From Kiritimatiellaceae bacterium (GTDB lineage Bacteria > Verrucomicrobiota > Kiritimatiellia > Kiritimatiellales > Tichowtungiaceae), in contig JABFQY010000002.1 of NCBI GenBank assembly GCA_013141415.1, positions 124,001-188,000 of the forward strand: DNA of 64,000 nucleotides. Direction: 5' to 3'. Positions 1 to 8,556 of this stretch are shown piece after piece (position 1 is the first letter of the stretch; every line of letters begins with the position of its first letter). The notes beneath the pieces are model-generated. The model had not been told where the DNA came from, made no database searches, and saw nothing but the letters and a program-made list of their open reading frames with translations. The translations under genes and the position numbers were made by a program.

Positions 1-477
1 CCGAAAACCCATGCGTCGTTTCTAAAAACCGCAGGACTGATGGCTGGCGCGGTTTTCTGTTACGCGCTCTGCGACGTCTGTCTGCAAAAATGGGCGGGCG
101 GCTGGGGCGCCCTGCGCTTCACCGGACTGATGTTTATGATGGCCTCCCTGCTGATGTTCACGCTGATTCCGCGCTTCGGAACACCCTACCGCGACCTATC
201 GCGCCCCGCACGGCGGCACCTAAAAACCGGCATGATGATCGCTTCACTGCCAGGTATCTGTATGGGGCTGGCGGTCGGCCGCTACGGTCACGCGCCGGAA
301 GTGAACGTCATGTACAGCTCACATGCTCTCTGGAGTGTTCTGTTGGTCTGGGCGTTCGGGCGGCATATCGGCAACCTCGAACACACCGCCGGACGCGGCG
401 TCATGCTCCGCCGCCTGGCCGGTGCGCTGATTCTGCTCACCGCCATCGTCCTGATTATTTCCGGACGCGCTCCTTAG
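1..477 (+). CDS. EamA/DMT-family permease, C-terminal part (5' end outside window)
   Basis: The reading frame is open from base 1, so the gene enters from the left edge and only about the last 158 codons are present. The protein is a run of hydrophobic segments separated by short basic loops; the last part (SSHALWSVLLVWAFG, a short charged loop, then LAGALILLTAIVLIISG) resembles the final two helices of EamA-type drug/metabolite transporters, where the penultimate helix is followed by a short loop and a terminal helix. Those proteins are ten-helix inner-membrane permeases; the substrate cannot be read here. The stop lies 26 bp before trmO on the same strand, so the two may be co-transcribed. 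Family assignment is moderate, presence of a membrane protein is firm. Confidence 0.7.
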   Translation, partial: PKTHASFLKTAGLMAGAVFCYALCDVCLQKWAGGWGALRFTGLMFMMASLLMFTLIPRFGTPYRDLSRPARRHLKTGMMIASLPGICMGLAVGRYGHAPEVNVMYSSHALWSVLLVWAFGRHIGNLEHTAGRGVMLRRLAGALILLTAIVLIISGRAP

Positions 478-503
478 GCAAATATTGGATTGGAAAAGTC
501 GCC

Positions 504-1172
504 ATGAATATCGAACCGGTCGGAATCATTCGCTCCTGCTTTAAGGAAAAGTTCGGCATCCCGCGCCAGCCGGGACTGATCAAAAGCGCGACCGCCACGC
601 TCGAACTGCTCCCGCCGTACAACGTCGCCGAAGCACTGCGCGGCATTGAGAAGTTTTCCCATCTTTGGATCGTGTTCGCCTTTCATGAAAGCATCTGCGA
701 AACGTTTCAGCCGACGGTTCGTCCGCCGCGCCTCGGCGGCAATACCCGCCTGGGGGTTTTCGCCACACGCTCGCCGTTCCGTCCCAACCCGATCGGTCTT
801 TCCGTCGTCGAACTCAAAGCCGTGCGCGGCACAACACTGGAACTCATAGGCGGCGACTTTCTCGACGGAACTCCGGTTCTGGACATTAAGCCGTACATTC
901 CGTACGCCGACAGCATTCCCGGCGCGCGCGGCGGCTTCGCCGACGACGCGCCGGAACCGGTCAACACGGTTGCTTTAACTCCGGAAGCGCAGACGGTTTT
1001 CCAGACCTTGGAAAAAAATCAGCAGCAGCTCATCACCGACGTCCTCAGCTACAACCCGCGCCCCGCCTATCAGGACGATGACCCGGCGCGGATTTTCGGA
1101 ACCCGGCTATTCGACTTCGATGTGAAGTGGAAACACGCCGGCAAGTCCGTAACCATCATTTCTATAATTTAA
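504..1172 (+). CDS. trmO: tRNA (N6-threonylcarbamoyladenosine(37)-N6)-methyltransferase TrmO
   Basis: A 222-residue protein of the TrmO (TsaA/YaeB, UPF0066) family, which uses S-adenosylmethionine to methylate t6A37 of threonine tRNAs. It begins MNIEPVGIIRS, as family members do, and carries the family block RPPRLGGNTRLGVFATR followed by SPFRPNPIGLS at about residues 72-97, then the LDIKPYIPYAD block near residue 130 and the C-terminal R-P-A-Y-Q segment near residue 190. Length matches the bacterial family. The ATG at 504 was chosen over upstream in-frame codons because it starts exactly at the conserved N-terminus. It is followed by an A/T-rich gap holding the hipBA control region. Confidence 0.95.
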   Translation: MNIEPVGIIRSCFKEKFGIPRQPGLIKSATATLELLPPYNVAEALRGIEKFSHLWIVFAFHESICETFQPTVRPPRLGGNTRLGVFATRSPFRPNPIGLSVVELKAVRGTTLELIGGDFLDGTPVLDIKPYIPYADSIPGARGGFADDAPEPVNTVALTPEAQTVFQTLEKNQQQLITDVLSYNPRPAYQDDDPARIFGTRLFDFDVKWKHAGKSVTIISII

Positions 1173-1195
1173 TTTGTATGTTACGGAGAAACTTA

Positions 1196-1265
1196 TTGCT
1201 CAATTATGGCTTTTTTTGACTTTATGAGCAATTTTATGCTCTCTGCGTTTATTGTTTAATGAGCA
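1196..1265 (+). promoter_or_regulatory. Probable HipB operator cluster (TGAGCA/TGCTCA half-sites)
   Basis: The A/T-rich gap before hipB contains four copies of the half-site TGAGCA or its complement: TTGCTCA at 1196-1202, TGAGCAA at 1225-1231, TGCTC at 1237-1241 and TGAGCA at 1260-1265. Sites two and three form a perfect 5-bp dyad (GAGCA, 6-bp spacer, TGCTC). HipB-type antitoxins are known to bind several dyads upstream of hipBA and repress it. The sequence differs from the E. coli HipB site, so the assignment rests on position and symmetry. Confidence 0.5.
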
Positions 1266-1317
1266 TTTAATTTAACTTTTATCTTGCCTGACGCCTGAAA
1301 ATGACGATAATTCCACC

Positions 1318-1668
1318 ATGATGAATATGGAAACAGCCAGCAACGAGGCGATCCGTCAGGAGATCGGAAAGCGCCTGCAAAGCGAGCGCCTCAACCGGAA
1401 TATCACGCAGGCGGCACTGGCCGAAAAGGCCGGTATCGCCCGCCGCACACTGGTCGGAGCCGAGCGCGGCGAAAGCTTCACTATCGACACCCTGATCTCC
1501 ATCCTCCGGGAACTGGGATGCCTGTCGCAACTCGACCTGTTTCTTCCCGAACCGGAAATCAGTCCGGTACAACTCTCGAAGCTCAACGGGAAGAAGCGCA
1601 AAAAAGCTTCCGGCAAGTTCACCTATCCGCAACCCCGCACGACACCGTGGGTCTGGAATGAAGAATGA
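1318..1668 (+). CDS. hipB: HipB-like XRE-family antitoxin
   Basis: A 116-residue helix-turn-helix protein of the XRE/Cro class. Residues about 12-75 form the DNA-binding domain (IGKRLQSERLNRNITQAAL, then AGIARRTLVGAERG, then TLISILRELG), matching the fold in which helices 2 and 3 contact DNA. The C-terminal tail is basic and proline-rich. Its stop overlaps the hipA start by 4 bp (ATGA), the usual translational coupling of antitoxin to toxin. It probably neutralises HipA and represses the operon through the dyads just upstream. ATG codons at 1318, 1321 and 1327 are all possible; the first was taken. Confidence 0.88.
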   Translation: MMNMETASNEAIRQEIGKRLQSERLNRNITQAALAEKAGIARRTLVGAERGESFTIDTLISILRELGCLSQLDLFLPEPEISPVQLSKLNGKKRKKASGKFTYPQPRTTPWVWNEE

Positions 1669-2984
1669 ATCCGTCCGTCACAGCTGATGTGCTCCTGTGG
1701 GGTAACGTCATCGGATCGGCCTCGTGGGATGCTGACCGGCAGCTGGCGCTGTTTGAGTATGCGCCGGACTTCCTCGACAGCGGCATTGCACTCGCGCCGC
1801 TCACCATGCCGCTGCGCAAGCAGGTCTATTCCTTTCCCGAACTGGCGCGCGAGTCGTTCCACGGACTGCCCGGTATGCTGGCCGACGCCCTGCCCGACCG
1901 GTTCGGTAACCTGCTGATCGATGAATGGCTCGTCCGCACCGGACGCTCTCCCGCCGACTTCACGCCGGTCGAGCGACTCTGCTACCTCGGACAGCGCGGC
2001 ATGGGCGCGCTGGAATTCCGCCCCGCCCTCCGCGACCGGCAAAGCGGCTCGGTTCCGGTCAACGTGGCGGCGCTGGTCGATCTGGCCAACACCGCACTGG
2101 CGCAGAAAGAAATGCTCGCCACAAAAATCGGCCCGGAAAACGAAGAAGAACTCGACGGCATGCGCGATATTTTGCGGGTCGGCACCTCGGCAGGCGGCGC
2201 GCGCGCCAAAGCCGTTATCGCGTGGAACGAGAAAACCGGCGAAGTCCGCTCCGGACAGGTCAAAGCGCCGCCCGGCTTCGGCTACTGGCTGATCAAATTC
2301 GACGGCATCGGCGGCAACCGCGATAAAGAACTCAACGATCCGCAGGGCTTCGGCAAAATTGAATACGCCTATCACCGCATGGCGCTGGCCGCCGAAATCG
2401 AAATGAGCGAATGCCGCCTCTTTCAGGAAAACGGGCGCAGTCATTTTATGACCCGCCGCTTCGACCGCACGAATGACGGAAAAAAGATTTTCATGCAGTC
2501 GCTCTGCGGCATCGCCCACATGGATTTCAATCAGGCGGGAGCCTACGGCTACGAACAGGCGCTGGATGTCGCGCAGCGTCTCGGACTTGGTGCTGGCGCA
2601 CTTGAACAACTCTTCCGGCGAATGGTCTTCAACGTCATGGCCCGCAATCAGGACGACCATACAAAAAATATCGCCTTCCTGATGAACAAGCGGGGTGAAT
2701 GGCGGCTCGCTCCGGCCTACGACGTCATTTACTGCTACAACCCCGACGGCGCGTGGACGCGCCGTCACCAGATGAGCGTCAACGGCAAACACGACAACTT
2801 TGAAAAAGCCGACTTTGAAGCCGTCGCCAAACGCTTCAGCATCCTCCGCAAAAACGGGGTAAATCAGATACTTGAAGAAACCGCCGCCGCCCTTGCCCGC
2901 TGGCCGCAGTTCGCCACGGAAGCCGGCGTCCCCGAACAAACCGCACAGCAGATTGCCAGCCATCACCGCCAGATATATAGGTAA
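1665..2984 (+). CDS. hipA: HipA-family serine/threonine kinase toxin
   Basis: A 439-residue HipA-type kinase, full length for the single-chain E. coli form. HipA enzymes phosphorylate aminoacyl-tRNA synthetases or related targets and induce dormancy. The N-terminal subdomain (YSFPELARESFHGLPGMLAD, DRFGNLLIDEWL) is present; the glycine-rich segment TSAGGARAKAVI lies near residues 172-184; the catalytic region reads N-V-M-A-R-N-Q-D-D-H-T-K-N from residue 323, followed by the metal-binding segment LAPAYDVIY. All catalytic residues expected of an active kinase appear intact, so this is likely a live toxin. It follows hipB with a 4-bp overlap. The downstream gap is short and A/T-rich and probably carries the promoter of the next gene. 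Confidence 0.93.
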   Translation: MNPSVTADVLLWGNVIGSASWDADRQLALFEYAPDFLDSGIALAPLTMPLRKQVYSFPELARESFHGLPGMLADALPDRFGNLLIDEWLVRTGRSPADFTPVERLCYLGQRGMGALEFRPALRDRQSGSVPVNVAALVDLANTALAQKEMLATKIGPENEEELDGMRDILRVGTSAGGARAKAVIAWNEKTGEVRSGQVKAPPGFGYWLIKFDGIGGNRDKELNDPQGFGKIEYAYHRMALAAEIEMSECRLFQENGRSHFMTRRFDRTNDGKKIFMQSLCGIAHMDFNQAGAYGYEQALDVAQRLGLGAGALEQLFRRMVFNVMARNQDDHTKNIAFLMNKRGEWRLAPAYDVIYCYNPDGAWTRRHQMSVNGKHDNFEKADFEAVAKRFSILRKNGVNQILEETAAALARWPQFATEAGVPEQTAQQIASHHRQIYR

Positions 2985-3041
2985 ATTATTTAAATTATAA
3001 AAATATTGTAATTAGCCTAATTTCGCTATATACGTCTCTCT

Positions 3042-4235
3042 ATGAATCCGATCACTAATCCATTTGCACCGGGTGCAGGGACTCCTCCTCCAGAACTAGC
3101 CGGACGCGACGAACTCCTAAAAACCATTCATATTGCCATCGAACGAACTCGCCTTGGGTTTCCAACCAAGAGCGTTCTGCTGGTCGGATTGCGCGGCGTT
3201 GGCAAAACGGTGTTGCTGGATAGAATGCGTGATGATGCAGAAACATCCGGAATTCAGACCTTACGAATCGAAGCTCCGGAAAACCGCTCTTTGCCCGCCT
3301 TGCTGGCCCCGCAACTCCGTCAATGCCTCCTTCGTCTTTCCCGAAACGAAAAAGCAAAAGAGTTGGCGCAACGGGCACTCCGCGGACTTGCCGGTTTTGC
3401 CAAAGCCCTGAAGGTTAAATACGAAGACATTGAAGTGGGTTTTGATTTTGATCCCGAACCGGGGCTGGCCGATAACGGCGATTTGGAACACGACCTCCAG
3501 GCCTTATTGGAAGTAGTTGGCGCTGCAGCAAAAAGTGCCGGTACCGCGCTCGTCATGTTTGTTGACGAGCTCCAATATGTTCAGGAAACAGAACTTGAAG
3601 CACTAATTATGGCACTTCACAGGGTTTCACAACGTCAGTTGCCAGTTATGCTGGTCGGAGCAGGGTTGCCGCAGTTGCGTGGTCGTATGGGAAGAGCAAA
3701 GTCCTACGCTGAGCGTTTATTCGATTTCCCGGAAATTGGCCCTCTTAATCCGGACGCCGCGAAACAGGCCATCCTTAAACCTGCCGCAGATCAGAATGTG
3801 CTTGTCGAAAAAGATGCGCTGGAGCGGATTGTACAGGAAACCGAAGGATACCCCTATTTCATTCAGGAGTGGGGGAAACATGCCTGGGATGCCGCCGAAA
3901 AATCCCCCATCACTCTTCTGGACGTAACGCTGGTTTCAAAAGAAGCCATTGCCGCTCTTGATGAAAGTTTCTTTCGCGTCCGTTTTGATCGTCTGACGCC
4001 AGCAGAAAAACGTTATCTGCGAGCCATGGCCGAACTCGGAGCCGGGCCGCACCGCTCCGGCGATATCGCGGATATTCTTAACCGCAAGGTAAGCGCCCTC
4101 GGACCGACTCGCGGCCAGTTGATTAACAAAGGAATGATTTGGAGTCCGAATCACGGAGATACCGCTTTCACGGTTCCGCTATTCGATGGTTTCATGCATC
4201 GCGTCATGCCGGGCGACGACTGGAAGAAAGACTGA
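3042..4235 (+). CDS. AAA-type ATPase with C-terminal winged helix (Orc1/Cdc6-like)
   Basis: A 397-residue ATPase. Walker A is GLRGVGKT at residues 49-56 and Walker B is LVMFVDELQ near residues 169-177; an arginine-containing sensor region follows. The C-terminal part (LTPAEKRYLRAMAELG, then VSALGPTRGQLINKGMIW) reads as a winged helix, the arrangement of Orc1/Cdc6-like and archaeal-type ATPases. Such stand-alone ATPases are common in accessory regions; the substrate is unknown. A possible -10 box TATATA lies at 3027-3032, only 10 bp before the ATG, which would give a very short leader. The C-terminus may be frameshifted: immediately after the stop, the +1 frame (4234-4302) encodes DLVNLDENDNELIKVMQRAL, a plausible natural tail. 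The gene is more A/T-rich than its neighbours. Confidence 0.8.
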   Translation: MNPITNPFAPGAGTPPPELAGRDELLKTIHIAIERTRLGFPTKSVLLVGLRGVGKTVLLDRMRDDAETSGIQTLRIEAPENRSLPALLAPQLRQCLLRLSRNEKAKELAQRALRGLAGFAKALKVKYEDIEVGFDFDPEPGLADNGDLEHDLQALLEVVGAAAKSAGTALVMFVDELQYVQETELEALIMALHRVSQRQLPVMLVGAGLPQLRGRMGRAKSYAERLFDFPEIGPLNPDAAKQAILKPAADQNVLVEKDALERIVQETEGYPYFIQEWGKHAWDAAEKSPITLLDVTLVSKEAIAALDESFFRVRFDRLTPAEKRYLRAMAELGAGPHRSGDIADILNRKVSALGPTRGQLINKGMIWSPNHGDTAFTVPLFDGFMHRVMPGDDWKKD

Positions 4236-4333
4236 TCTCGTCAACCTCGACGAAAACGACAACGAACTCATCAAAGTTATGCAGCGCGCCTTGGTGCCGT
4301 GACGCAGGAAAGTCCGAGGGTCGAAAAACATCC

Positions 4334-4348
4334 TTCCAATCCTTGGAA
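4334..4348. repeat. TTCCAA-N3-TTGGAA palindrome, copy 1
   Basis: Perfect 6-bp arms around TCC, in the gap after the AAA ATPase gene. One of ten intergenic copies in this window. Confidence 0.85.
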
Positions 4349-4423
4349 AGTTCAGTGACGTTCTGTAGGCTCGGCGCCAATTTAACAGGCGTATGAATTA
4401 GAAGACCGGGAAGGAACTCTGAA

Positions 4424-4855
4424 ATGAAATGTCCAAAATGTAATGGTTCTATGGGAAGCGCAAAATACGCTGATACGACCGTTGATCGTTGCGCCGACTG
4501 CGGAGGAATCTGGTGTGATGTTTTCGAGGCGGAAGATTTGGCAGAAGCTAAGGGCGGCACTTCGGTTGACGCCGGCAGCAAAATCAAGGGCCTGCAGATG
4601 AATAAAGTTCACGACATCAAATGTCCCCGCTGCGGAAAACCGATGCAAACTGCTTCCGACCGTGAAGATCCTCTCCTCAAATTTGAAGTCTGCACCGCCT
4701 GCCACGGTTACTTCCTTGATGCAGGTGAACTCCGTGACATGGCTCACGTCACATCAGCTGAAAAGGCAACCGAGAACCTCTTCTTCAAAGCCAAACAGTT
4801 CCTGATCGCCTTTATATCCATGCACACCGCAGCGAACCCGCAGAAGAAGAAATAA
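4424..4855 (+). CDS. TFIIB-type zinc-ribbon protein
   Basis: A 143-residue soluble protein with two zinc ribbons. The first is C-P-K-C near residues 3-6 paired with C-A-D-C at residues 25-28; the second is C-P-R-C near residues 68-71 paired with C-T-A-C at 88-91. Both carry the G-x-W/Y-x-D-x-x-E-L signature ([26 protein letters not shown]) of the zf-TFIIB (PF13453-like) family, whose function is unknown. The C-terminal 40 residues hold a weakly hydrophobic segment and a basic tail. A good ribosome site (GGAAGGA) precedes the ATG, and a strong hairpin terminator follows, so this is a self-contained unit. Confidence 0.85.
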   Translation: MKCPKCNGSMGSAKYADTTVDRCADCGGIWCDVFEAEDLAEAKGGTSVDAGSKIKGLQMNKVHDIKCPRCGKPMQTASDREDPLLKFEVCTACHGYFLDAGELRDMAHVTSAEKATENLFFKAKQFLIAFISMHTAANPQKKK

Positions 4856-4876
4856 CCGGCTGCGCCTGCGTCATCA

Positions 4877-4924
4877 CATCCGGAGCGTTTCCAGTTCTTG
4901 GAAGCACTCCGGATGTTCTTTTTG
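4877..4924 (+). terminator. Rho-independent terminator after the zinc-ribbon gene
   Basis: CATCCGGAG (4877-4885) pairs perfectly with CTCCGGATG (4907-4915). The loop contains a second stem, TTCCA/TGGAA, which is itself a copy of the dispersed 15-bp palindrome. The hairpin is followed by TTCTTTTTG. Long stem plus T-tract supports a strong terminator. Confidence 0.85.
4889..4903. repeat. TTCCAA-N3-TTGGAA palindrome, copy 2 (inside terminator loop)
   Basis: TTCCAG-TTC-TTGGAA, one inner mismatch, nested in the terminator hairpin. Confidence 0.7.
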
Positions 4925-4941
4925 TAGATCAGAAAATCTGC

Positions 4942-4956
4942 TTCCAAGGCTTGGAA
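4942..4956. repeat. TTCCAA-N3-TTGGAA palindrome, copy 3
   Basis: Perfect arms around GGC, 27 bp after the terminator hairpin and upstream of leuS. Confidence 0.85.
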
Positions 4957-4994
4957 AATCCGCCGGAATCCGTAGTCTGTTGCGGTTTACAAAC

Positions 4995-5061
4995 GCCGTG
5001 TGAGGGCACACGGCCTACAGTTTTTCGAATCCGCTTCTGTAGGCCCGGTCCCCGACCGGGC
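4995..5061. repeat. TGTAG-hairpin element, paired units
   Basis: Left unit: hairpin GCCGTGT/ACACGGC (4995-5014) running into CTACAG (5015-5020). Right unit: CTGTAG (5037-5042) running into hairpin GCCCGGTC/GACCGGGC (5043-5061). The two units face away from a 16-bp spacer, forming a composite like a BIME of REP repeats. It lies in the leuS leader, ending 15 bp before the start codon, so the right hairpin could affect leuS translation. Confidence 0.75.
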
Positions 5062-5076
5062 GGAGAGGAAATAATA

Positions 5077-7602
5077 ATGAACGAGAAATACCCTTTTTCT
5101 GAAATTGAACCGAAGTGGCAGGCGCACTGGAACGAGCACGGCCTGTTCAAAACCGATCTGTCAAAGACGGCGCAGAAGTATTACTGCCTGATGATGTTCC
5201 CCTATCCGTCCGGCAAACTGCACGTCGGCCACGGCCGTAACTACATCATCGGCGACGCCGTCGTCCGCTATAAAAAGATGCGCGGCTTCAATGTGCTCTC
5301 GCCGATGGGCTGGGACGCGTTCGGCCTGCCCGCCGAAAACGCCGCAATCAAAACCGGTACGCCGCCGCGCGAAAGCACGCTCAAGAATATCGTTGTGATG
5401 AAGGAACAGCTCGCCGCCTGGGGCTGCTGCTACGACTGGGATAAGGAAGTCACCTCCTGCGAGCCGGAATATTACAAATGGACGCAGTGGCTGTTCATCC
5501 AGATGTTCAACCGCGGGCTGGCCTATAAGAAGAAAAGCAACGTCAACTGGTGCCCGAGCTGCGCGACGGTGCTGGCCAACGAACAGGTCGTCGACGGCCT
5601 CTGCGACCGGTGCGATTCGACCGTGGTGCAGAAGGCGCTCGAACAGTGGTTTTTCAAAATCACCGACTACGCCCAGCGCCTGCTCGACGATCTCGACACG
5701 CTCGAAGGCTGGCCGGAGCGCGTAAAGACGATGCAGCGCAACTGGATCGGCCGCTCCGAAGGATCGGAAATTGATTTCGCGCTCGTTCCGCGCGCCGACG
5801 GCAAAGCCGACTGCTCGAACAAAGTTTCCTGCTTCACCACCCGCGTGGACACCATTTACGGCTGCACCTATATGGTGCTTGCGCCGGAATACGTGAATCT
5901 CAAGGAGATGATCGCCGGTCTGCCGCAGGAGCAGGAAGTGCTGAAGTTTGTCGCCGACAGCGCGAAGCTGACCAACCTCGACCGCGAATCCGACGTGCTC
6001 GAAAAGAAAGGCGTCTTTACCGGGCGCTATGTTGTTAATCCGTTCACCGGCGAGAAAGTTCCGCTGTGGGTCGGCGACTATGTGCTGATGTACGGCACCG
6101 GCGCGGTGATGGCCGTTCCGGCGCACGATACCCGCGACTGGGCTTTCGCCAAAAAATACAACCTGCCGATCAAGCTCTCGATTCAAAATCCGGAAGGCTC
6201 GCTTGTTCTCGCCGACATGGACGACGCCTACACCGAAGACGGCGTCTGCTGCGACTCCGGCGAATTCACCGGCCTACCGAACCGCGAGGCGATCAGCGCG
6301 ATGATCAAGCACGCCGAAGAAAAAGGCTTCGGCAAAGGCACGATCAATTTCCGCCTGCGCGACTGGCTGATTTCCCGCCAGCGCTACTGGGGCGCGCCGA
6401 TTCCGATCGTCTATTGCGACCGCTGCGGCATGGTTCCCGTCAACGACGATGAACTGCCGGTTCTTCTGCCGACCGACGTCGAGTTCAAGCCGACCGGCGA
6501 GTCGCCGCTCAAAGGCTCGGATGCGTTCATGAATTGTTCCTGCCCGAAGTGCGGCGAACCGGCGCGGCGCGAGTCCGACACGATGGACACGTTCGTCGAT
6601 TCAAGCTGGTACTTCCTGCGCTACCTCAATGCCCGCGACAGTTCTCAAGCGATTGACAGCAAGGCCTGCAACCAGTGGCTGCCGGTTGACCAGTATATCG
6701 GCGGCATCGAGCACGCCATTCTGCACCTGCTCTACGCCCGCTTCTTCACCAAGGTCATTCACGACCTCGGCCTGATCGGCTTCGACGAACCGTTCGCCAA
6801 ACTTTTCACGCAGGGAATGATCTGCAAAAAGAGCGACATCGACGGCAAGCTCTACAAGATGAGTAAATCCAAAGGCAACGTCGTCAGCCCGAACGAGCTG
6901 ATCGAAAACTACGGCGCCGACACCGTGCGCCTCTATACGCTCTTCATCGGCCCGCCGGAAAAAGAAGCCGAGTGGAACGACAGCGCCGTCGAAGGCTCTT
7001 ACCGTTTCCTCGCCCGCATCTGGCGCCGCGTCTGGCAGAACAAAGAGATGCTTTGTACCGCAGGCATCCCTGCCTGCAACATTAACGCAATGGACAAGCC
7101 GGAACGCGATCTCTACCGCAAGCTGAACGAGTCGGTGAAGAAAATCACCAGCGACCTCGACGGCGCGTTCCATTTCCATACGGCTATTTCCACCATCATG
7201 GAACTGATGAACGCTATCGATGAAATCAAAGTCGATGCCGCCAGTTCCGATCAGGCCAAAGCGGTTTTCCGTGACGCCATCGAAAAAGTGATCGTCCTGA
7301 TTTCGCCCTTCGCGCCGCATATCTCCGAAGAGCTGTGGAAAGAACTTGGTCATACCGGCGGAATTCTTGCGGCTAAATGGCCGGAAGTGGTCGAAGCCGC
7401 GCTGCACCGCGACGAAATTCAGATGGCCTTGCAGGTTAACGGTAAAGTCCGCGGACAAATCACCGTGCCGTCCACCGCGACCAAAGAAGAGATCGAAAAA
7501 CTCGCCGTCACCGACGAAGCCGTCATCCGCTGGTCCGAAGGCAAAACGATCAAAAAAGTCATCGTCGTCCCCGGCCGTCTGGTGAACATTGCCGTGGGTT
7601 AA
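5077..7602 (+). CDS. leuS: Leucyl-tRNA synthetase
   Basis: An 841-residue class I aminoacyl-tRNA synthetase that charges tRNA-Leu with leucine. It shows the HIGH motif as KLHVGHGRN near residue 47, the editing (CP1) domain including [16 protein letters not shown] near residue 345, the W-x-S-R-Q-R-Y-W-G block near residue 435, and the KMSKS loop as [12 protein letters not shown] near residue 596; length is normal for bacterial LeuRS. The ATG at 5077 follows GGAGAGGAA and was chosen over an in-frame codon 126 bp upstream that would translate the repeat element. Two oddities: a hairpin repeat is inserted in frame near residue 661, adding [12 protein letters not shown], and the last 275 bp are duplicated at 8280-8556. 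Confidence 0.97.
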   Translation: MNEKYPFSEIEPKWQAHWNEHGLFKTDLSKTAQKYYCLMMFPYPSGKLHVGHGRNYIIGDAVVRYKKMRGFNVLSPMGWDAFGLPAENAAIKTGTPPRESTLKNIVVMKEQLAAWGCCYDWDKEVTSCEPEYYKWTQWLFIQMFNRGLAYKKKSNVNWCPSCATVLANEQVVDGLCDRCDSTVVQKALEQWFFKITDYAQRLLDDLDTLEGWPERVKTMQRNWIGRSEGSEIDFALVPRADGKADCSNKVSCFTTRVDTIYGCTYMVLAPEYVNLKEMIAGLPQEQEVLKFVADSAKLTNLDRESDVLEKKGVFTGRYVVNPFTGEKVPLWVGDYVLMYGTGAVMAVPAHDTRDWAFAKKYNLPIKLSIQNPEGSLVLADMDDAYTEDGVCCDSGEFTGLPNREAISAMIKHAEEKGFGKGTINFRLRDWLISRQRYWGAPIPIVYCDRCGMVPVNDDELPVLLPTDVEFKPTGESPLKGSDAFMNCSCPKCGEPARRESDTMDTFVDSSWYFLRYLNARDSSQAIDSKACNQWLPVDQYIGGIEHAILHLLYARFFTKVIHDLGLIGFDEPFAKLFTQGMICKKSDIDGKLYKMSKSKGNVVSPNELIENYGADTVRLYTLFIGPPEKEAEWNDSAVEGSYRFLARIWRRVWQNKEMLCTAGIPACNINAMDKPERDLYRKLNESVKKITSDLDGAFHFHTAISTIMELMNAIDEIKVDAASSDQAKAVFRDAIEKVIVLISPFAPHISEELWKELGHTGGILAAKWPEVVEAALHRDEIQMALQVNGKVRGQITVPSTATKEEIEKLAVTDEAVIRWSEGKTIKKVIVVPGRLVNIAVG
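7060..7077. repeat. TGTA-hairpin unit inserted in frame within leuS
   Basis: GCAGGCA/TGCCTGC around TCCC (perfect 7-bp stem) preceded by TTGTACC. Same design as the intergenic TGTAG-hairpin units, but inside leuS between the catalytic core and the anticodon-binding helices. Confidence 0.65.
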
Positions 7603-7688
7603 CAAACCTCATTATTAAATTTTCATATTAAATCAAAACTGTGAGGATAGGCTGTTAGATGAGCCTGAATGTAGAGGTAAGGAAATAC

Positions 7689-8267
7689 ATGATGAAAATA
7701 TTCGTCTGTTTATTATTTCTATCAGGAATGTTACTAGTATCAGGATGTTTTTCAACCCGCCCCCTTTCTCCGACGGAAAAGTCATCAATCAAAACCATCT
7801 ACATGGAGTCGAATTATTCTGGCTTTATTGAGTTCTTCGGCCCGACGGGTTCCCCTACACAAATCTACGGAACCCCCTTTCTTGATCCGCTTCTGAGCAA
7901 AATCAAAAGTTATCTGACCGATAAAAAATACCGCGTGACGGACAATCCACACGGGGCGGACACCCGACTGGTGATCCAGCCGCACAAAGGGTTTGTTGAC
8001 GGACGACCTGCAGAAGGTATCGGTTTCTTCGTGAAAAACAACGATACATATGCCTTCGCATGGCTTTCCATCCTCCTGATCGACAGCAAGACCGGAGAAG
8101 TTAAAGCTTTTGCCGAAAAGCTAAGCGTTGTGCAAATCACCGACCTTCAATATCAGGTATCAGCATGGTCTAAAGCTTCCTCAGAAGAAGTTGATCTTAT
8201 GATGCGCGAACTTATCCGAGCCGGCTTTTCCGCGTTTTACGTTTCAGCAAACAGAACCCATCTATAA
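7689..8267 (+). CDS. Small predicted lipoprotein of unknown function
   Basis: A 192-residue protein starting MMKIFVCLLFLSGMLLVSGC: a short basic N-terminus, a hydrophobic stretch and the lipobox L-V-S-G-C, so the mature protein should be lipid-anchored at cysteine 20. The mature part is a mixed alpha/beta domain without a motif I recognise. ATG 7689 is preferred over an in-frame codon at 7659 because GGTAAGGAAA lies 5-15 bp upstream and the signal peptide begins there. The gene is visibly more A/T-rich than leuS and sits exactly between the two copies of the leuS 3' end, which suggests it was brought in by the event that made the duplication. Confidence 0.8.
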   Translation: MMKIFVCLLFLSGMLLVSGCFSTRPLSPTEKSSIKTIYMESNYSGFIEFFGPTGSPTQIYGTPFLDPLLSKIKSYLTDKKYRVTDNPHGADTRLVIQPHKGFVDGRPAEGIGFFVKNNDTYAFAWLSILLIDSKTGEVKAFAEKLSVVQITDLQYQVSAWSKASSEEVDLMMRELIRAGFSAFYVSANRTHL

Positions 8268-8279
8268 ACAAAGTATAAG

Positions 8280-8556
8280 CGAAGAGCTCTGGAAAGAACT
8301 TGGTCATACCGGCGGAATTCTTGCGGCTAAATGGCCGGAAGTGGTCGAAGCCGCGCTGCACCGCGACGAGATTCGGATGGCCTTGCAGGTCAACGGTAAA
8401 GTCCGCGGACAAATCACCGTGCCGTCCACCGCGACCAAAGAAGAGATCGAAAAACTCGCCGTCGCCGACGAAGCGGTCATCCGCTGGTCCGAAGGTAAAG
8501 CGATCAAAAAGGTAATCGTCGTCCCCGGTCGACTGGTGAACATTGCAGTCTCATAA
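8280..8556 (+). pseudogene. Second copy of the leuS 3' end (last ~91 codons)
   Basis: This stretch aligns without gaps to 7326-7602. Over 7327-7592 I count 12 substitutions, of which 9 are synonymous and 3 change the residue (Q to R, T to A, T to A). The frame remains open and ends ...VNIAVS with its own stop. There is no start codon or leuS body in front of it, so it cannot make a synthetase. The synonymous bias means the copy derives from a functional leuS allele of a related strain, or was under selection until recently, rather than being an old decaying duplicate. Confidence 0.9.

Noticed and set aside
4951-5076. Upstream start for leuS
   Set aside because: It would translate a repeat element; ATG 5077 has a ribosome site and the family N-terminus.
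5161-6186. Long minus-strand ORF (341 codons) antisense to leuS
   Set aside because: High-GC third-position bias creates long antisense frames; the translation lacks protein character and overlaps a certain gene. The same applies to long antisense frames over gltB, gltD, hipA and ybiT.
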